The position numbers and the translations under genes were made by a program. 38,757 bases of DNA. Source: an uncultured Roseateles sp. Lineage in GTDB: Bacteria > Pseudomonadota > Gammaproteobacteria > Burkholderiales > Burkholderiaceae. The notes beneath the pieces are model-generated. The model did no database searches, was not told where the DNA came from, and worked only from the letters and a program-made list of their open reading frames with translations. The stretch is from NCBI GenBank assembly GCA_946886855.1, contig CAMPJJ010000048.1, forward strand, positions 1-38,757, in the 5' to 3' direction. This document shows, piece after piece, positions 1 to 8,486 of this stretch (positions are counted from its first letter, which is position 1; each line of letters begins with the position of its first letter).

Positions 1-38
1 TCCATCGCGACACCTTACTTGCGTAGAGGTGTTGCGCT

Positions 39-353
39 TCAGAGTTGAGACCGCCGGACCTTCTCAAGCATTGCCAGGCCAGGGATCGAAACATCCTTAA
101 CCTTGCCGCGCCAGTTCTTCTCCCCCTGAGTTGCCGCGGACTGGATCAACTTGAGCTTGACCTGCTCAATGCTAGACAAGCCGAACAAGGAAACGATCGC
201 CGCAGTCTTGACCTTGGTGCTGATTGCTGCGTTCTGCACCTCTCGCCACATGTGACTCTTGCCAGTTCCCCATTTCCCCGACATGGCAATGACCCTCACG
301 TCTTCATCGTGAAGAAGAGCCATAAGCTGTTTACTGGTCGCCACAAGAGACAT
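39..353 (-). pseudogene. Truncated P-loop NTPase, KAP-like
   Basis: This reads as the N-terminal piece of a P-loop ATPase. About 25 residues after the chosen ATG at 353 there is a Walker A motif, GKWGTGKS, followed by a helix and a hydrophobic strand (TAAIVSLFGL). That layout is typical of KAP-type or AAA-like NTPases, which usually exceed 400 residues. The frame stops at position 39 after only 104 residues, with no Walker B or sensor region. Both other minus-strand frames stay open to the window edge, so a frameshift near position 45 is as likely as a true truncation. A longer frame starting at 452 exists, but its extra residues look non-coding. KAP NTPases are often found in mobile or defence-related regions, which fits the accessory look of this end. 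The family call is inference from the N-terminus only. Confidence 0.45.
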
Positions 354-758
354 TGCTACCCCGCTTGAATAACTGTCGGCGCGCGGAAAGGCGGCCGCGT
401 CCACGAGAGATTCCACCACGCCAGCGCAAGCGCGATCTCTTGGCCGCCTCACGTGATCAATAGGCAGCTAGCTAGTCACTTTGCGTCCCGCACGGGGATT
501 TTCAGCTTCGCGGGTTTGGATCCCTCCAGTCACAACAAGAGGTGCGTCTACATCGAGTCGCTTAGCGCGAGCGGAATGCGGCGGGCGCTGGGATCGCTGA
601 GCGGTACCGACCCCGAGGTCGATGTGGCCGGTGGCCCGCCCACGTTGGTCCGCGAGTCCTGAGTTCTGAGTCCTTCCTTGGGATCCGGCGGCGCCGACGG
701 CCGTTTCGCATCGTCGGAAACGACAAGGCCCCGAAAACCGGGGCCTTCCTTCAGGCGT
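354..758. other. Intergenic stretch without a convincing gene
   Basis: These 405 bases lie between the truncated NTPase and the 3' end of the next minus-strand gene. Open frames here have poor codon bias and no recognisable content. The only clear element is the hairpin at 725-747. A stretch near 510-535 faintly resembles a tRNA T-arm, but no cloverleaf can be built. Confidence 0.5.
725..747 (-). terminator. Hairpin terminator after the 759-2613 gene run
   Basis: A perfect 9-bp stem (AAGGCCCCG pairing with CGGGGCCTT) encloses a 5-nt A-rich loop. It sits 11 bp beyond the stop codon of the minus-strand gene ending at 759. The T-rich tail on the minus strand is weak and interrupted, so it may act as a bidirectional or imperfect intrinsic terminator. 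Confidence 0.65.
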
Positions 759-1559
759 TCAGCGCGCGAGATGCTCGAACACTCCGTCGACCATCGCGGC
801 GAAGGAGACATGCGCGTCGCCGCACACAGTCGGCACGATCGCCAGAAAGTCCGACGACAGCAACTTCTCGGTGAACCTACGCCGAGTGCTGGCGTCCAAC
901 ATCCACGTGCGAATCTCCTGTCGGAACGTCCCGCGGTCCGAGGCAAAGGGGTTGCCATAATCTTGCTCGTGCCAGAAGTCCCAATGACTCTGCCTGACGA
1001 ATTGCACGGTGGACATCGGATCGTCGCATTCCAGCCAATGCGCCAAGAGCGGCTGGATCGCGATCCCTCCGACATCGAACATCAAGAGCACCTCGAAAGG
1101 ATCTTCCGGCAATCCTGGCCCGCACGGATCGGCGCCGCCTCTGCCGCCGCGGATTGCAAGCGCGAAGTAGGCCAACGCAAAACGCGACAGGGCCGACTGT
1201 TGTGCCACCGTCCAACTGCCGGGTGGGCATCCCCCCACACGATCCAAGGCAATCGCGAGCGAATGACGGATCTCGGCCCCCTCCGCCAGCAGCTGCAACA
1301 TTCGCGGCACGAAATACCCCACCTCGGTCGGGTTCTGCACCTGATTTTTCGCGGAATCGCCGTACTCGAAGAGATGTTCGATCGTCAGCCGCTTCAACGG
1401 CCACTCGCGCAACTGCTTCTCCACTTCTTCCGGCATGCAACAAGCAGTGCAGACATCCAGCGGCAGCGCTGGCGTACGGAACTCGGCGAACGCAGCATAC
1501 GTCGCCTCGACCGCAGCGCGAAGCATCTGCGAGAGTTCGGCGTGCTGGGTGGCTGTCAT
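759..1559 (-). CDS. Hypothetical protein, cytoplasmic, function unknown
   Basis: The product has 266 residues and I cannot assign it to a named family. It starts at an ATG with only a weak ribosome binding site. There is no signal peptide and no clear membrane segment. Visible features are a cysteine cluster near residues 37-41 (CTACC), a mostly helical N-terminal half, several tryptophan/phenylalanine-rich stretches (WTVAQQSALSRFALAYFALAI; SHWDFWHEQDYGNPF), and no catalytic motif that I recognise. It is the last gene of a minus-strand run of three, 15 bp after the preceding stop codon, and is followed at once by a hairpin terminator. A soluble partner for the two exported upstream proteins, for example an immunity or assembly protein, is possible but not shown. 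GC content and codon use match the neighbours. Confidence 0.75.
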   Translation of the reverse strand: MTATQHAELSQMLRAAVEATYAAFAEFRTPALPLDVCTACCMPEEVEKQLREWPLKRLTIEHLFEYGDSAKNQVQNPTEVGYFVPRMLQLLAEGAEIRHSLAIALDRVGGCPPGSWTVAQQSALSRFALAYFALAIRGGRGGADPCGPGLPEDPFEVLLMFDVGGIAIQPLLAHWLECDDPMSTVQFVRQSHWDFWHEQDYGNPFASDRGTFRQEIRTWMLDASTRRRFTEKLLSSDFLAIVPTVCGDAHVSFAAMVDGVFEHLAR

Positions 1560-1574
1560 TGGAGCGACGAGCCC

Positions 1575-2009
1575 TCACCTCGCCGCGCCGGCGGCGTAGT
1601 GGCCAATGCGCAGCGGTCGATCCACCTCGATCACCAGCGCGCTGTCCTCGCAATCGCCAAGCGTTCCCAGCCGCGTGTTGGGCACCAGCACTTCCTCTGA
1701 GTGGCAATACATCGTGAACCCGCCGGTCTGGCGATCCGTATCAGCCACTGCCTTGATGAGGTAGCAATAAGGGTGCGTCGACGGTTTGCCGGCATACGCC
1801 GCGAAAGCCTTGCGCGAGAAAGGCATAGGCGCCCTTCCGGACAGGGCCGTCAATGCCTCTTTTCTCGATGCGGCCGTCACTTCCTTGAAAGTGCGAATCG
1901 GATGTGCGAAGAACTCGCGAGCATTCTCCGGTCCACCGCTACCGGCGCAGTCTGCAGCGAAGCAGGGTGCCGCGCACAGCAGCGGCAAGGAAGCGATCAA
2001 TCCGTTCAC
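1575..2009 (-). CDS. Hypothetical exported protein
   Basis: A protein of 144 residues starting at GTG, 10 bp after the stop codon of the upstream gene, which suggests translational coupling. The first 19 residues form a short hydrophobic signal-like sequence ending in a consensus cleavage site (APCFAADC). The mature part contains four cysteines (CAGSG, CYLI, YCHSEE, GDCED), suitable for two periplasmic disulfides. No family is recognised. It lies in the middle of a three-gene minus-strand operon. The unusual GTG start and the lack of basic residues at the N-terminus leave the exact start uncertain. Confidence 0.7.
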   Translation of the reverse strand: MNGLIASLPLLCAAPCFAADCAGSGGPENAREFFAHPIRTFKEVTAASRKEALTALSGRAPMPFSRKAFAAYAGKPSTHPYCYLIKAVADTDRQTGGFTMYCHSEEVLVPNTRLGTLGDCEDSALVIEVDRPLRIGHYAAGAAR

Positions 2010-2019
2010 TCTCGGAACA

Positions 2020-2613
2020 TCACGGCACGTTGAGCCAGCGCACCAGCTTGCCGCCTTCCGCTGGTGGAAGCAGGGACGCCTCCTTGTAAAGGCGCGACCA
2101 CATCAGGCAGGCATGCGCCCTGGGGATGTCCTTGTCACCCCGGCCGAGCACCTCGACCGCCTCGGCGCCGTACTGGGCCGTCAGCTTGTCCAGCAGACGG
2201 TCGAGGACCGGCCCCGCCTGCGCTTCGGTCGGCACGGCATTCGGACTCGTGAGTGCCGTGCCGGCGATCTGCCGCTGAAGGCTCATCTGCCGATCGAGAT
2301 CGGCCTTCGGCCATTCGTCGACACGGAGTGGGCCGAAGACGCTCGGACGGAGCACCTTGACACACAGATCTGGAGATCCGACGAGGGACGCCATGGTCTG
2401 CGCCAGATGTGCGGCGTACTGACTGGCTTGCTCATCGCTGGCCTTGGCAAGCATCTGCACCCAGCTCTTGCCGACGTCGATCAGCAACTGATTGCTGATC
2501 GTCGGGCCCGCGCGCTCGCCGGCGATGGCGGGCGACGTGCCCATCGCCGCAGCGATTGCAGTGCCACCGAGGAGGCCTCGTACGGCATGTCTCACGGAGA
2601 ATCTTCCGATCAT
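2020..2613 (-). CDS. Hypothetical exported protein, first gene of operon
   Basis: A protein of 197 residues with an N-terminal signal sequence: basic residues (RFSVRHAVR), a hydrophobic Ala/Gly stretch, and a likely cleavage after AIA near residue 31. The mature protein is predicted helical, with two cysteines (DLCVK and HACLMW) and no catalytic signature that I know. It starts at ATG 2613 with a GAGAG element upstream and is probably the promoter-proximal gene of the run 2613-759. The order of two exported proteins followed by a cytoplasmic one resembles small effector, envelope or stress operons, but function cannot be stated. Confidence 0.72.
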   Translation of the reverse strand: MIGRFSVRHAVRGLLGGTAIAAAMGTSPAIAGERAGPTISNQLLIDVGKSWVQMLAKASDEQASQYAAHLAQTMASLVGSPDLCVKVLRPSVFGPLRVDEWPKADLDRQMSLQRQIAGTALTSPNAVPTEAQAGPVLDRLLDKLTAQYGAEAVEVLGRGDKDIPRAHACLMWSRLYKEASLLPPAEGGKLVRWLNVP

Positions 2614-2707
2614 TCAACGGCTCTCTGCTGGATTGGAACGAACCACCTCCAGCATTCTGCGTCGGATCCGCCGTTCCGCTCAGACCGGCCTCAGCCGTGA
2701 ACCAACC

Positions 2708-3949
2708 TCAACCATAGATCGCCCGCCGCACATCCTTGTGCAGTGCCTCGTCGAACGGGAATTTCTGTGCGAAGAACACCACCGCGAGCTGGTTCGCCGG
2801 ATCGACCCAGAACAGCGTGGAGGCCGCGCCGCCCCAGGAGAACTCGCCCACCCTGCCGGCCGGCTCGTCGGGCGTCGTCGGCGCAATGCGCACCGAGCCG
2901 CCAAGCCCGAACCCGAGCCCCGGACTCTTCAGGAAGTGACGCGGCGAGATCGCCGGGTCCAGGTGATCGACGAGCATCAGCTTCACCGTCGCCGGACGCA
3001 GCACACGCACGCCGTCGACCGCGCCCTCGCCCAACAGCATGCGCGCGAAGCGCAGGTAGTCGTCGATGGGCCCGATCAGTCCGGCGCCGCCGCTGGCGAA
3101 GGTGAAGGGCACCTCAGGCTCGCGCTGGGCCGGACCGCCGTCGGCGTAGCGGTAGGTCGCGGCCATGCGGTCCTTCAGCGCGTCGGGCTGCGTCCAGTCC
3201 GTCTCCTTCATGCCCAGCGGCCGGAGGATGTGACGACGGACGTGCGCGTCGAAGGGCTCGTCGCCCAGCACTTCCACCAGGCGCGCCACGATGTCCGTGG
3301 AGGTGCCGTAGTGCCAGGCCGTGCCCGGTTCGTGACGCAGCGGCAGCGCCGCCACCGCGCGGCTGAACGCGGCGAGGTCCCGCGAAGTCTCGAGCGGCTC
3401 CGCCGCGCGGAAGGCACGATCGGCAGGACCGTCTTCCATCGCGTAGGTGAGACCCGAGGTGTGCCGCAGCACGTCGCGCACGAGGATGGGCCGCTCGGCC
3501 GGCCGTTCGCCGCGACCGTCGTCCGCATGGACGCGCATGCGCTTGAACTCCGGCAGGTAGCGCGCGATCGGATCGTCCAGACGGAAGCGCCCCGCATCCC
3601 ACAGCCGCATCAGCGCCACCGAGGCCACCGGCTTGGTCATCGACCAGATGCGCGCCAGCGTGTCGCGGGCCATCGGCCGCCGGGCCTCGCGGTCCGCCAG
3701 GCCGAAGGCGCCGAAGTAACGCTCGGCCCCGCGTTGCCAGACCAGCGCCGACACCCCCACGGCGCGGCCGTCCGCCACCACGCGTCCGAGCATCCGCTCG
3801 ATACGTCGCGGCGAGAGCGTCACGGACCTGCCGTCGGACGGGCGAGGGATGCCGCCCGGAGGGACCGTTGTCGCCGTTGCGGCGATGGAGGCAACTGGCG
3901 CGGCCAGGGCGGCTCCGAGGAGCTGGCGACGGGTAGGTGCTTGCGTCAT
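2708..3949 (-). CDS. Exported serine hydrolase, beta-lactamase class C/EstB-like
   Basis: A member of the serine beta-lactamase-like superfamily, which includes class C beta-lactamases, penicillin-binding proteins and EstB-type esterases. The N-terminus has a twin-arginine-like motif (TRRQLLGAAL) and a hydrophobic stretch, so export is expected. The catalytic SxxK motif is visible as SMTK within IWSMTKPV, near residue 100. A tyrosine-containing second motif follows in the WHYGTSTD segment, where YxN is replaced by YGT, as happens in esterase branches. A WGG motif (FSWGGAAST) near the end corresponds to the HTG/WGG element. At 413 residues it has the usual family length. The ATG at 3949 was chosen over the GTG one codon earlier. 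Substrate is unknown; an esterase or transpeptidase-like hydrolase is more likely than a true beta-lactamase. Confidence 0.88.
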   Translation of the reverse strand: MTQAPTRRQLLGAALAAPVASIAATATTVPPGGIPRPSDGRSVTLSPRRIERMLGRVVADGRAVGVSALVWQRGAERYFGAFGLADREARRPMARDTLARIWSMTKPVASVALMRLWDAGRFRLDDPIARYLPEFKRMRVHADDGRGERPAERPILVRDVLRHTSGLTYAMEDGPADRAFRAAEPLETSRDLAAFSRAVAALPLRHEPGTAWHYGTSTDIVARLVEVLGDEPFDAHVRRHILRPLGMKETDWTQPDALKDRMAATYRYADGGPAQREPEVPFTFASGGAGLIGPIDDYLRFARMLLGEGAVDGVRVLRPATVKLMLVDHLDPAISPRHFLKSPGLGFGLGGSVRIAPTTPDEPAGRVGEFSWGGAASTLFWVDPANQLAVVFFAQKFPFDEALHKDVRRAIYG

Positions 3950-4299
3950 CACCCGATGCTAGAACCGTACCCGCGCGTAATCGGCCCGTTCGTCGCCTGG
4001 GTTCACGCGAAGAAGATCGCCAGGAACAGAAGCAGCCTGACGCCACGTGCGAGTCCCTGCGCGAGTCCCTGCGCGAGTCCCTGCGCGAGTCCCTGCGCGA
4101 GGCGCAGAAGCGTGTTTGCCAGTGATGCGGCATGGACACAGCGCGCGGCGCATAGCGCCCAACGGGAACCTTATTTCCGTCCGAAGCTGCCGCTTGTCGC
4201 CAAGCCCGTCTGCGGCTCTCCCAGTCGCCCAACTGTTACCGCAACCATCATCCTATTGATCACAATGATTGGTCCTGCACGCCCGTTGCCGCACCCACC
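3950..4299. other. Divergent intergenic region with short tandem repeat
   Basis: This 350-bp region separates a leftward serine hydrolase gene from a rightward binding-protein gene, so it should hold two promoters. I find no confident -35/-10 pair. The stretch 4235-4275 is relatively AT-rich and is the best place for the rightward promoter. The only striking element is the 12-bp tandem array at 4049-4100. Confidence 0.5.
4049..4100. repeat. Tandem repeat, 12-bp unit, 4.3 copies
   Basis: Four perfect copies of GCGAGTCCCTGC follow one another, with a partial fifth. The array is intergenic, lacks internal dyad symmetry, and looks like a slipped-strand expansion rather than an operator series. 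Confidence 0.9.
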
Positions 4300-5418
4300 A
4301 TGCCCCTTGCCTTCGCCCGCCGCGCCCGCCGCCTGATCACCCTCCTGTGCCTTGCGGCCGCCACGACGGCGCATGCCGACATCGTCATCGGCCAGGTGGC
4401 CCCGTTCACCGGCCCGCAGGCGGTCACCGGGAAGGCGATCCGCGCCGGCGCCAAGCTGTGGCTCGACGACGTCAACGCGCGCGGCGGCGTCCGCGGCCAG
4501 AAGATCAAGCTCGTCACCCGCGACGACGCGAACAAGCCCGAGGACACCGTCCGCCTGGTCAAGGAACTGATCGGCAGCGACGCGCCGACCGCCCTGATCG
4601 GCACCGTCGGCACCTCCAACCTCGAGGCCCTCAAGCAGGACGGCGTGCTCGAGAAGACCCGCGTGTCCATGGTCGGCGCCGTCTCCGGCGCCAACAGCGT
4701 GATCACCGCGCGCAACATGTACCCGGTCAAGGCCAGCTACCGCGAGGAGGTCGACCGCCTCTTCAAGCAGCTCGGCGAGATGGGCCGCACCAAGGTCGCC
4801 GTCGTCTACCAGGACGACGGCCTGGGCCGCGATGCGCTCGCCGGCGCGCAGGCGTCGGCCAAGACCTATGGCCTCACGCTGGTCGCGCAGTCGGGTTACG
4901 CCCGCAACACGACCGAGGTCGGCAAGGCGGTGGCCGACATGATCAAGCAGTCGCCCGACGTGATCTTCCTGGCCGCGACCACGGCGGCCGCCATCGAATT
5001 CACCGACAAGTACCAGACCGCGGGCGGCCGCGCCGCCCTGTACGGCATGTCCATCATCGACGTGCAGGCCCTGCTGGCCAAGCTCGGCCCGGACCGCGCC
5101 CGCGGCTTCGCGTTCTCGCTGGTGCTGCCGACGGACGATCGCGCCGACCGCGAAGTCGTCCGCGACTACCAGCGTCTGCGCGGCAACGCCAAGGACGCTG
5201 ACCTGTCCTCGCGCTCGCTCGAAGGCTTCATCGCCGCCCGCGCCCTCGTGAAGGCGCTGGAACGCACGCCGGCGGCCGGTCCCGCGGCCTTGAGCGAAGC
5301 CCTGGAACGCGGCTTCGAGACCGACGTCGGCGGCCATCGCCTGACCTTCGGCAAGGGCCCGACCTCGCGCTACGTGGACTTCGCCGTGCTGGGCGCCGGC
5401 GGCAAGCTGGTGCGTTGA
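4300..5418 (+). CDS. Periplasmic amino-acid-type ABC substrate-binding protein
   Basis: A 372-residue type I periplasmic binding protein of the LivJ/LivK (branched-chain amino acid) family. Residues 1-26 form a signal peptide (RRLITLLCLAAATTAHA). The mature start IVIGQVAPFTGPQAVTGKAIRAG is the classic entry strand and phosphate-like loop of the family, and the two-lobe Rossmann pattern follows (VAVVYQDDGLGRDAL near residue 168). The specificity is not readable; many Burkholderiales paralogues bind aromatic or other carboxylic compounds. No permease or ATPase genes are adjacent, so this is an orphan component that must use a transporter encoded elsewhere or serve as a sensor. The start is the ATG at 4300, directly upstream of the signal peptide. 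Confidence 0.9.
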   Translation: MPLAFARRARRLITLLCLAAATTAHADIVIGQVAPFTGPQAVTGKAIRAGAKLWLDDVNARGGVRGQKIKLVTRDDANKPEDTVRLVKELIGSDAPTALIGTVGTSNLEALKQDGVLEKTRVSMVGAVSGANSVITARNMYPVKASYREEVDRLFKQLGEMGRTKVAVVYQDDGLGRDALAGAQASAKTYGLTLVAQSGYARNTTEVGKAVADMIKQSPDVIFLAATTAAAIEFTDKYQTAGGRAALYGMSIIDVQALLAKLGPDRARGFAFSLVLPTDDRADREVVRDYQRLRGNAKDADLSSRSLEGFIAARALVKALERTPAAGPAALSEALERGFETDVGGHRLTFGKGPTSRYVDFAVLGAGGKLVR

Positions 5419-5425
5419 GCGCGGC

Positions 5426-5440
5426 GCGGCCCGGGGCCGC
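5426..5440. terminator. GC-rich hairpin between convergent genes
   Basis: GCGGCC pairs with GGCCGC across a 3-nt loop, in the 40-bp gap between the convergent binding-protein and GFA genes. There is no U-tract, so a role as terminator is only likely by position. Confidence 0.35.
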
Positions 5441-5458
5441 AAGTCAGATCCGCGCGGG

Positions 5459-5851
5459 TCAGCAATGCTCCGCGTCCGGCGGCGGCTCGACCCAGCCGTG
5501 CTTCCGACTCTCGTAGACCGAGACCGTCGGCGCAGGGAAGCCCGGATCCGCGAATGCGCCGACCGGGATGGCGAGGAAGTCCGGCATCGCGTCCATCTCG
5601 TAATACACCGTCGCGCCGCAGGTGGGGCAGAAGTGGAACCTGGCGTTCGTGCCTTCGTCGCCGGTGATCGTGTACGTCGACGACACGCCCGACGGGGTCA
5701 CGTCTTGACGACGGAACCGGGCCTGCTCGGCGAAGGGGCCACCGGTCCTGCGCTGGCAGTTCAGGCAGTGGCAGATGGAGATGCGGACCGGCTCGCCCAC
5801 GACCTGGGCCGTGAGCTGACCGCAACTGCAGGAGGCCAGACGTTGCGTCAT
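5459..5851 (-). CDS. GFA-family zinc protein (CENP-V/GFA domain)
   Basis: A 130-residue member of the glutathione-dependent formaldehyde-activating (GFA) family, a small beta-fold with two zinc sites. The expected cysteines are present: CSCG at residues 8-11, CHCLNC at 27-32 and CPTCG at 75-79. RRTGGPF after the second cluster is the usual family sequence. True GFA activity is uncommon among such paralogues and the physiological substrate is unknown. The ATG at 5851 was chosen because it begins the domain; a longer frame upstream is a shadow over the DoxX gene. It lies 20 bp downstream of the DoxX gene and is probably co-transcribed with it. Confidence 0.88.
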   Translation of the reverse strand: MTQRLASCSCGQLTAQVVGEPVRISICHCLNCQRRTGGPFAEQARFRRQDVTPSGVSSTYTITGDEGTNARFHFCPTCGATVYYEMDAMPDFLAIPVGAFADPGFPAPTVSVYESRKHGWVEPPPDAEHC

Positions 5852-5871
5852 GGAAAAGTCCTGGTGGGCAT

Positions 5872-6366
5872 TCACGCATCTTGCCATGCCCGCACCGCCG
5901 CTGGCATGTGCCCCTCCACCGCATACGCCCCGCCGCCTCGCACGACGACGTAGGCCGCCAGCACCGCCATCAGCACCGGGTACTCGATGCCCCGGTCGAT
6001 CCACGGCCAGGTCGGGCCGAGCGCGACGCAGATGCCGATCATCTCCACCGTGAACGCGAGCGCCACCCAGCGCGTGCACAACCCGACCGCCAACGCCGCC
6101 GCGCCGACGGTCTCCAGCAGCATGACGAGGAAGGCCAGTTGCGGCGCGAACGGCAGCCCCATCCCCTGCTCGATGAGCCGGATCGAGCCGGCCATCGGAT
6201 CCGCCATCGATCCATGCGACGTGCCCAGCGCCTTGGGCCACCCGTGCGTGAACAGGACGGCGCCGAAGGCGAAGCGCAGCAGGGCGTATGCCGCCGGCTC
6301 CAGGCGGGCGGCCGCGCCGCGCAGCGGCGTCGATCGACGGGCATGCTGAAGGGGTTCGGTGACCAT
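5872..6366 (-). CDS. DoxX-family membrane protein
   Basis: A four-helix inner-membrane protein of the DoxX/DoxD-like family. After a polar N-terminus comes the family signature ALLRFAFGAVLFTHGWPKALG, then three more hydrophobic segments (LAFLVMLLETVGAAALAVGL, WVALAFTVEMIGICVALG, YPVLMAVLAAYVVV). DoxX proteins are linked to redox and thiol stress; the exact activity is unsettled. The start at 6366 (164 residues) fits the family length; alternative starts at 6399 (ATG) and 6453 (TTG) exist and none has a strong ribosome binding site. It is followed by the GFA gene and is divergent from the sensor kinase gene, whose ATG lies at 6516. Confidence 0.85.
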   Translation of the reverse strand: MVTEPLQHARRSTPLRGAAARLEPAAYALLRFAFGAVLFTHGWPKALGTSHGSMADPMAGSIRLIEQGMGLPFAPQLAFLVMLLETVGAAALAVGLCTRWVALAFTVEMIGICVALGPTWPWIDRGIEYPVLMAVLAAYVVVRGGGAYAVEGHMPAAVRAWQDA

Positions 6367-6515
6367 CGCGGGGACGCTCGAGTTGTTGGTCGAACGCATT
6401 CTTGGGACGTCCGGCTCCCGGGTCGAGAGGACGCCGCGAGCATGTGAATTCAACGAGCCTCAACAGTGCGCGACCCGGCGCGCCGATTGCCCCGCCATCC
6501 GCGACACTTGCTCCC

Positions 6516-8486
6516 ATGCCCATGCCGTCACCCGCCTCCGACGCCGACGTCGACGTCCGCCAGCTCCAGGCCCGCCTCGCCGAGGCCCAGGATGCGCTCC
6601 ACGTCAGCGAGGAGCGCTTCCGCGCCTTCGCCAGCGCGACCTCCGACGTGGTCTACCGGATGAACGCCGACTGGTCGGAGATGCAGCATCTGCGCGGCCG
6701 CGCGTTCATCCGCGACACCGAGCAGCCCAGCCGCGCCTGGCTCGACGACTACATCCCCGTCGAGGACCGCGCCACGGTGCGGGCCGCGATCGACCGCGCC
6801 ATCGCCACCGGCAGCGTCTTCGACCTGGAACACCGCGTGATCCGCGTCGACGGCGGCATCGGCTGGACGCACTCCCGCGCGATGCCGGTCCTGGACCGCC
6901 AGGGCGCCGTCGCCGAGTGGCTGGGCTCCGCCACCGACATCACCCAGCGCCGGCTTTCGGAGCAGGCCTTGCAGATCAGCGAACTCCGCTATCGCACGCT
7001 GTTCGATTCCATCGACCAGGGCTACTGCATCATCCGCGTGCTCTTCGATGCCCACGGCCACGGCCGCGACTACCTCTTCGTCGAGGTGAACCAGGCCTTC
7101 GAGCGCCAGACGGGCATCCGCGACGCGGTCGGCCGCACGATGATCTCGATCGCGCCGGCGCATGAGCCGGAGTGGTTCGAGATCTACGGCCGCATCGCGA
7201 TGACCGGCGTTTCCGAGCGCTTCGAGTTCCCGGCCGATGCGTTGAACCGCTACTTCGACGTCTACGCCTTCCGCATCGGCGATCCCGAGGACCGGCAGGT
7301 CGCCGTGCTCTTCCAGGACATCTCCGATCGCCGCCGCCACGAGTTCGCCTTGCGCGAGGCGGACCGCCGCAAGGATGAGTTCCTCGCGATGCTGGCCCAC
7401 GAGTTGCGCAACCCGCTCGCGCCCATCCGCACCGGGCTGGACATCCTGCGGCTGGGCGGCGACCGCGCCACCGCCGACCGGGTGTTGCCCATGCTGCAGC
7501 GACAGGTCGACCACATGGTGCGGCTGGTCGACGACCTGCTGGAGGTTTCGCGCATCACCGGCGGCAAGGTCGAGCTGCGCCGCGAGCGCGTGGACCTGGC
7601 CACCGTCCTGCAGAGCGCCATCGAGACCAGCAAGCCGCTGATCGACGCCGCCCATCACGGGCTCGCGATCGAGCTGCCCGGCGATCCGCTGATCGTCGAC
7701 GCCGACCCGGTGCGCCTGTCCCAGGTGATCGCCAACCTGCTCAACAACGCGGCGAAATACACCGAGGACGGCGGCCGCATCCGCGTCACCGCCTTCCGCG
7801 GAGGGAACGGCGACGGCGACCACGCGATCGTCACCGTCGAGGACAACGGCACCGGCATCCCCCGCGACATGCTGACGCGGATCTTCGACCTGTTCACGCA
7901 AGCGGAGCGCAGCTACCAGCGTGCGCAGGGCGGCCTGGGCATCGGGCTGACGCTGGTCCGCAGCCTGGTCACGCTGCACGGCGGCAGCGTCGAGGCCGCG
8001 AGCGACGGCCCCGGACGCGGCAGCGTCTTCACGGTCCGGCTGCCGCTGGCCGCGGCGGGAGCCGGCATCGCCACCCGGACGCCGGCGGCCGCTCGGGCGC
8101 TGGCGCGGCGGCGGGTGCTCGTCGTCGACGACAACGTCGACGTGGCCGACAGCCTGCGTCTGCTGCTCGACATGATGGGCATGGACGCCCAGGCGGTGCA
8201 CGACGGCGCCAGCGCCCTGGCCGCGATGGACGACTTCGAGCCGGACATCGTCCTGCTCGACATCGGCATGCCCGGGATGGACGGCCACGAGTTCGCCCGC
8301 CACGTCCGCGCGCGCACGGACGGCCAGCGGATCCGGCTCGTCGCCATCAGCGGCTGGGGGCAGGACGAGGACTACCAGCGATCGCGCGAGGCCGGCATCG
8401 ACGACCACCTCGTCAAGCCGGTCGACCTCGGCGCGCTGGAGCGCATCCTGGCCGAAGTGCCGGCAACACCGCGCGCCTCGCGCTGA
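6516..8486 (+). CDS. Hybrid sensor histidine kinase/response regulator with PAS domains
   Basis: A 656-residue hybrid kinase. Two PAS/PAC sensor domains come first (about residues 33-145 and 157-272, ending in SATDITQRR and FQDISDRRR). Then come a HisKA dimerisation domain with phospho-acceptor His295 in AHELRNP, and an HATPase_c domain with N box (NLLNNAAKYTEDGG, 407-420), G1 box (VEDNGTGIP) and G2 box (GGLGIGLTLV). A C-terminal receiver domain (533-646) has acidic residues DD near 538, phospho-acceptor Asp582 in LLDIGMPGMDG, and Lys634. There are no transmembrane segments, so it is a soluble sensor; the PAS ligand is unknown. The ATG at 6516 is preferred over a TTG at 6402. No output regulator gene is adjacent, so the partner lies elsewhere. 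Confidence 0.93.
   Translation: MPMPSPASDADVDVRQLQARLAEAQDALHVSEERFRAFASATSDVVYRMNADWSEMQHLRGRAFIRDTEQPSRAWLDDYIPVEDRATVRAAIDRAIATGSVFDLEHRVIRVDGGIGWTHSRAMPVLDRQGAVAEWLGSATDITQRRLSEQALQISELRYRTLFDSIDQGYCIIRVLFDAHGHGRDYLFVEVNQAFERQTGIRDAVGRTMISIAPAHEPEWFEIYGRIAMTGVSERFEFPADALNRYFDVYAFRIGDPEDRQVAVLFQDISDRRRHEFALREADRRKDEFLAMLAHELRNPLAPIRTGLDILRLGGDRATADRVLPMLQRQVDHMVRLVDDLLEVSRITGGKVELRRERVDLATVLQSAIETSKPLIDAAHHGLAIELPGDPLIVDADPVRLSQVIANLLNNAAKYTEDGGRIRVTAFRGGNGDGDHAIVTVEDNGTGIPRDMLTRIFDLFTQAERSYQRAQGGLGIGLTLVRSLVTLHGGSVEAASDGPGRGSVFTVRLPLAAAGAGIATRTPAAARALARRRVLVVDDNVDVADSLRLLLDMMGMDAQAVHDGASALAAMDDFEPDIVLLDIGMPGMDGHEFARHVRARTDGQRIRLVAISGWGQDEDYQRSREAGIDDHLVKPVDLGALERILAEVPATPRASR

Noticed and set aside
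495..535. A tRNA-like T-arm (GGGTTTGGATCCC) that might be an attachment-site remnant.
   Set aside because: The conserved T-loop bases differ, and no acceptor, D or anticodon arms can be folded around it.
453..662. A 69-codon plus-strand frame.
   Set aside because: No ribosome binding site, atypical codon use, and no recognisable product.
4049..4100. Repeat array considered as CRISPR or iteron.
   Set aside because: Units are contiguous 12-mers with no spacers, no cas or replication genes nearby, and no dyad symmetry.
2492..4336. A 614-codon plus-strand frame over the serine hydrolase.
   Set aside because: It is a shadow; the serine hydrolase motifs lie on the minus strand, and the frame spans the intergenic repeat.
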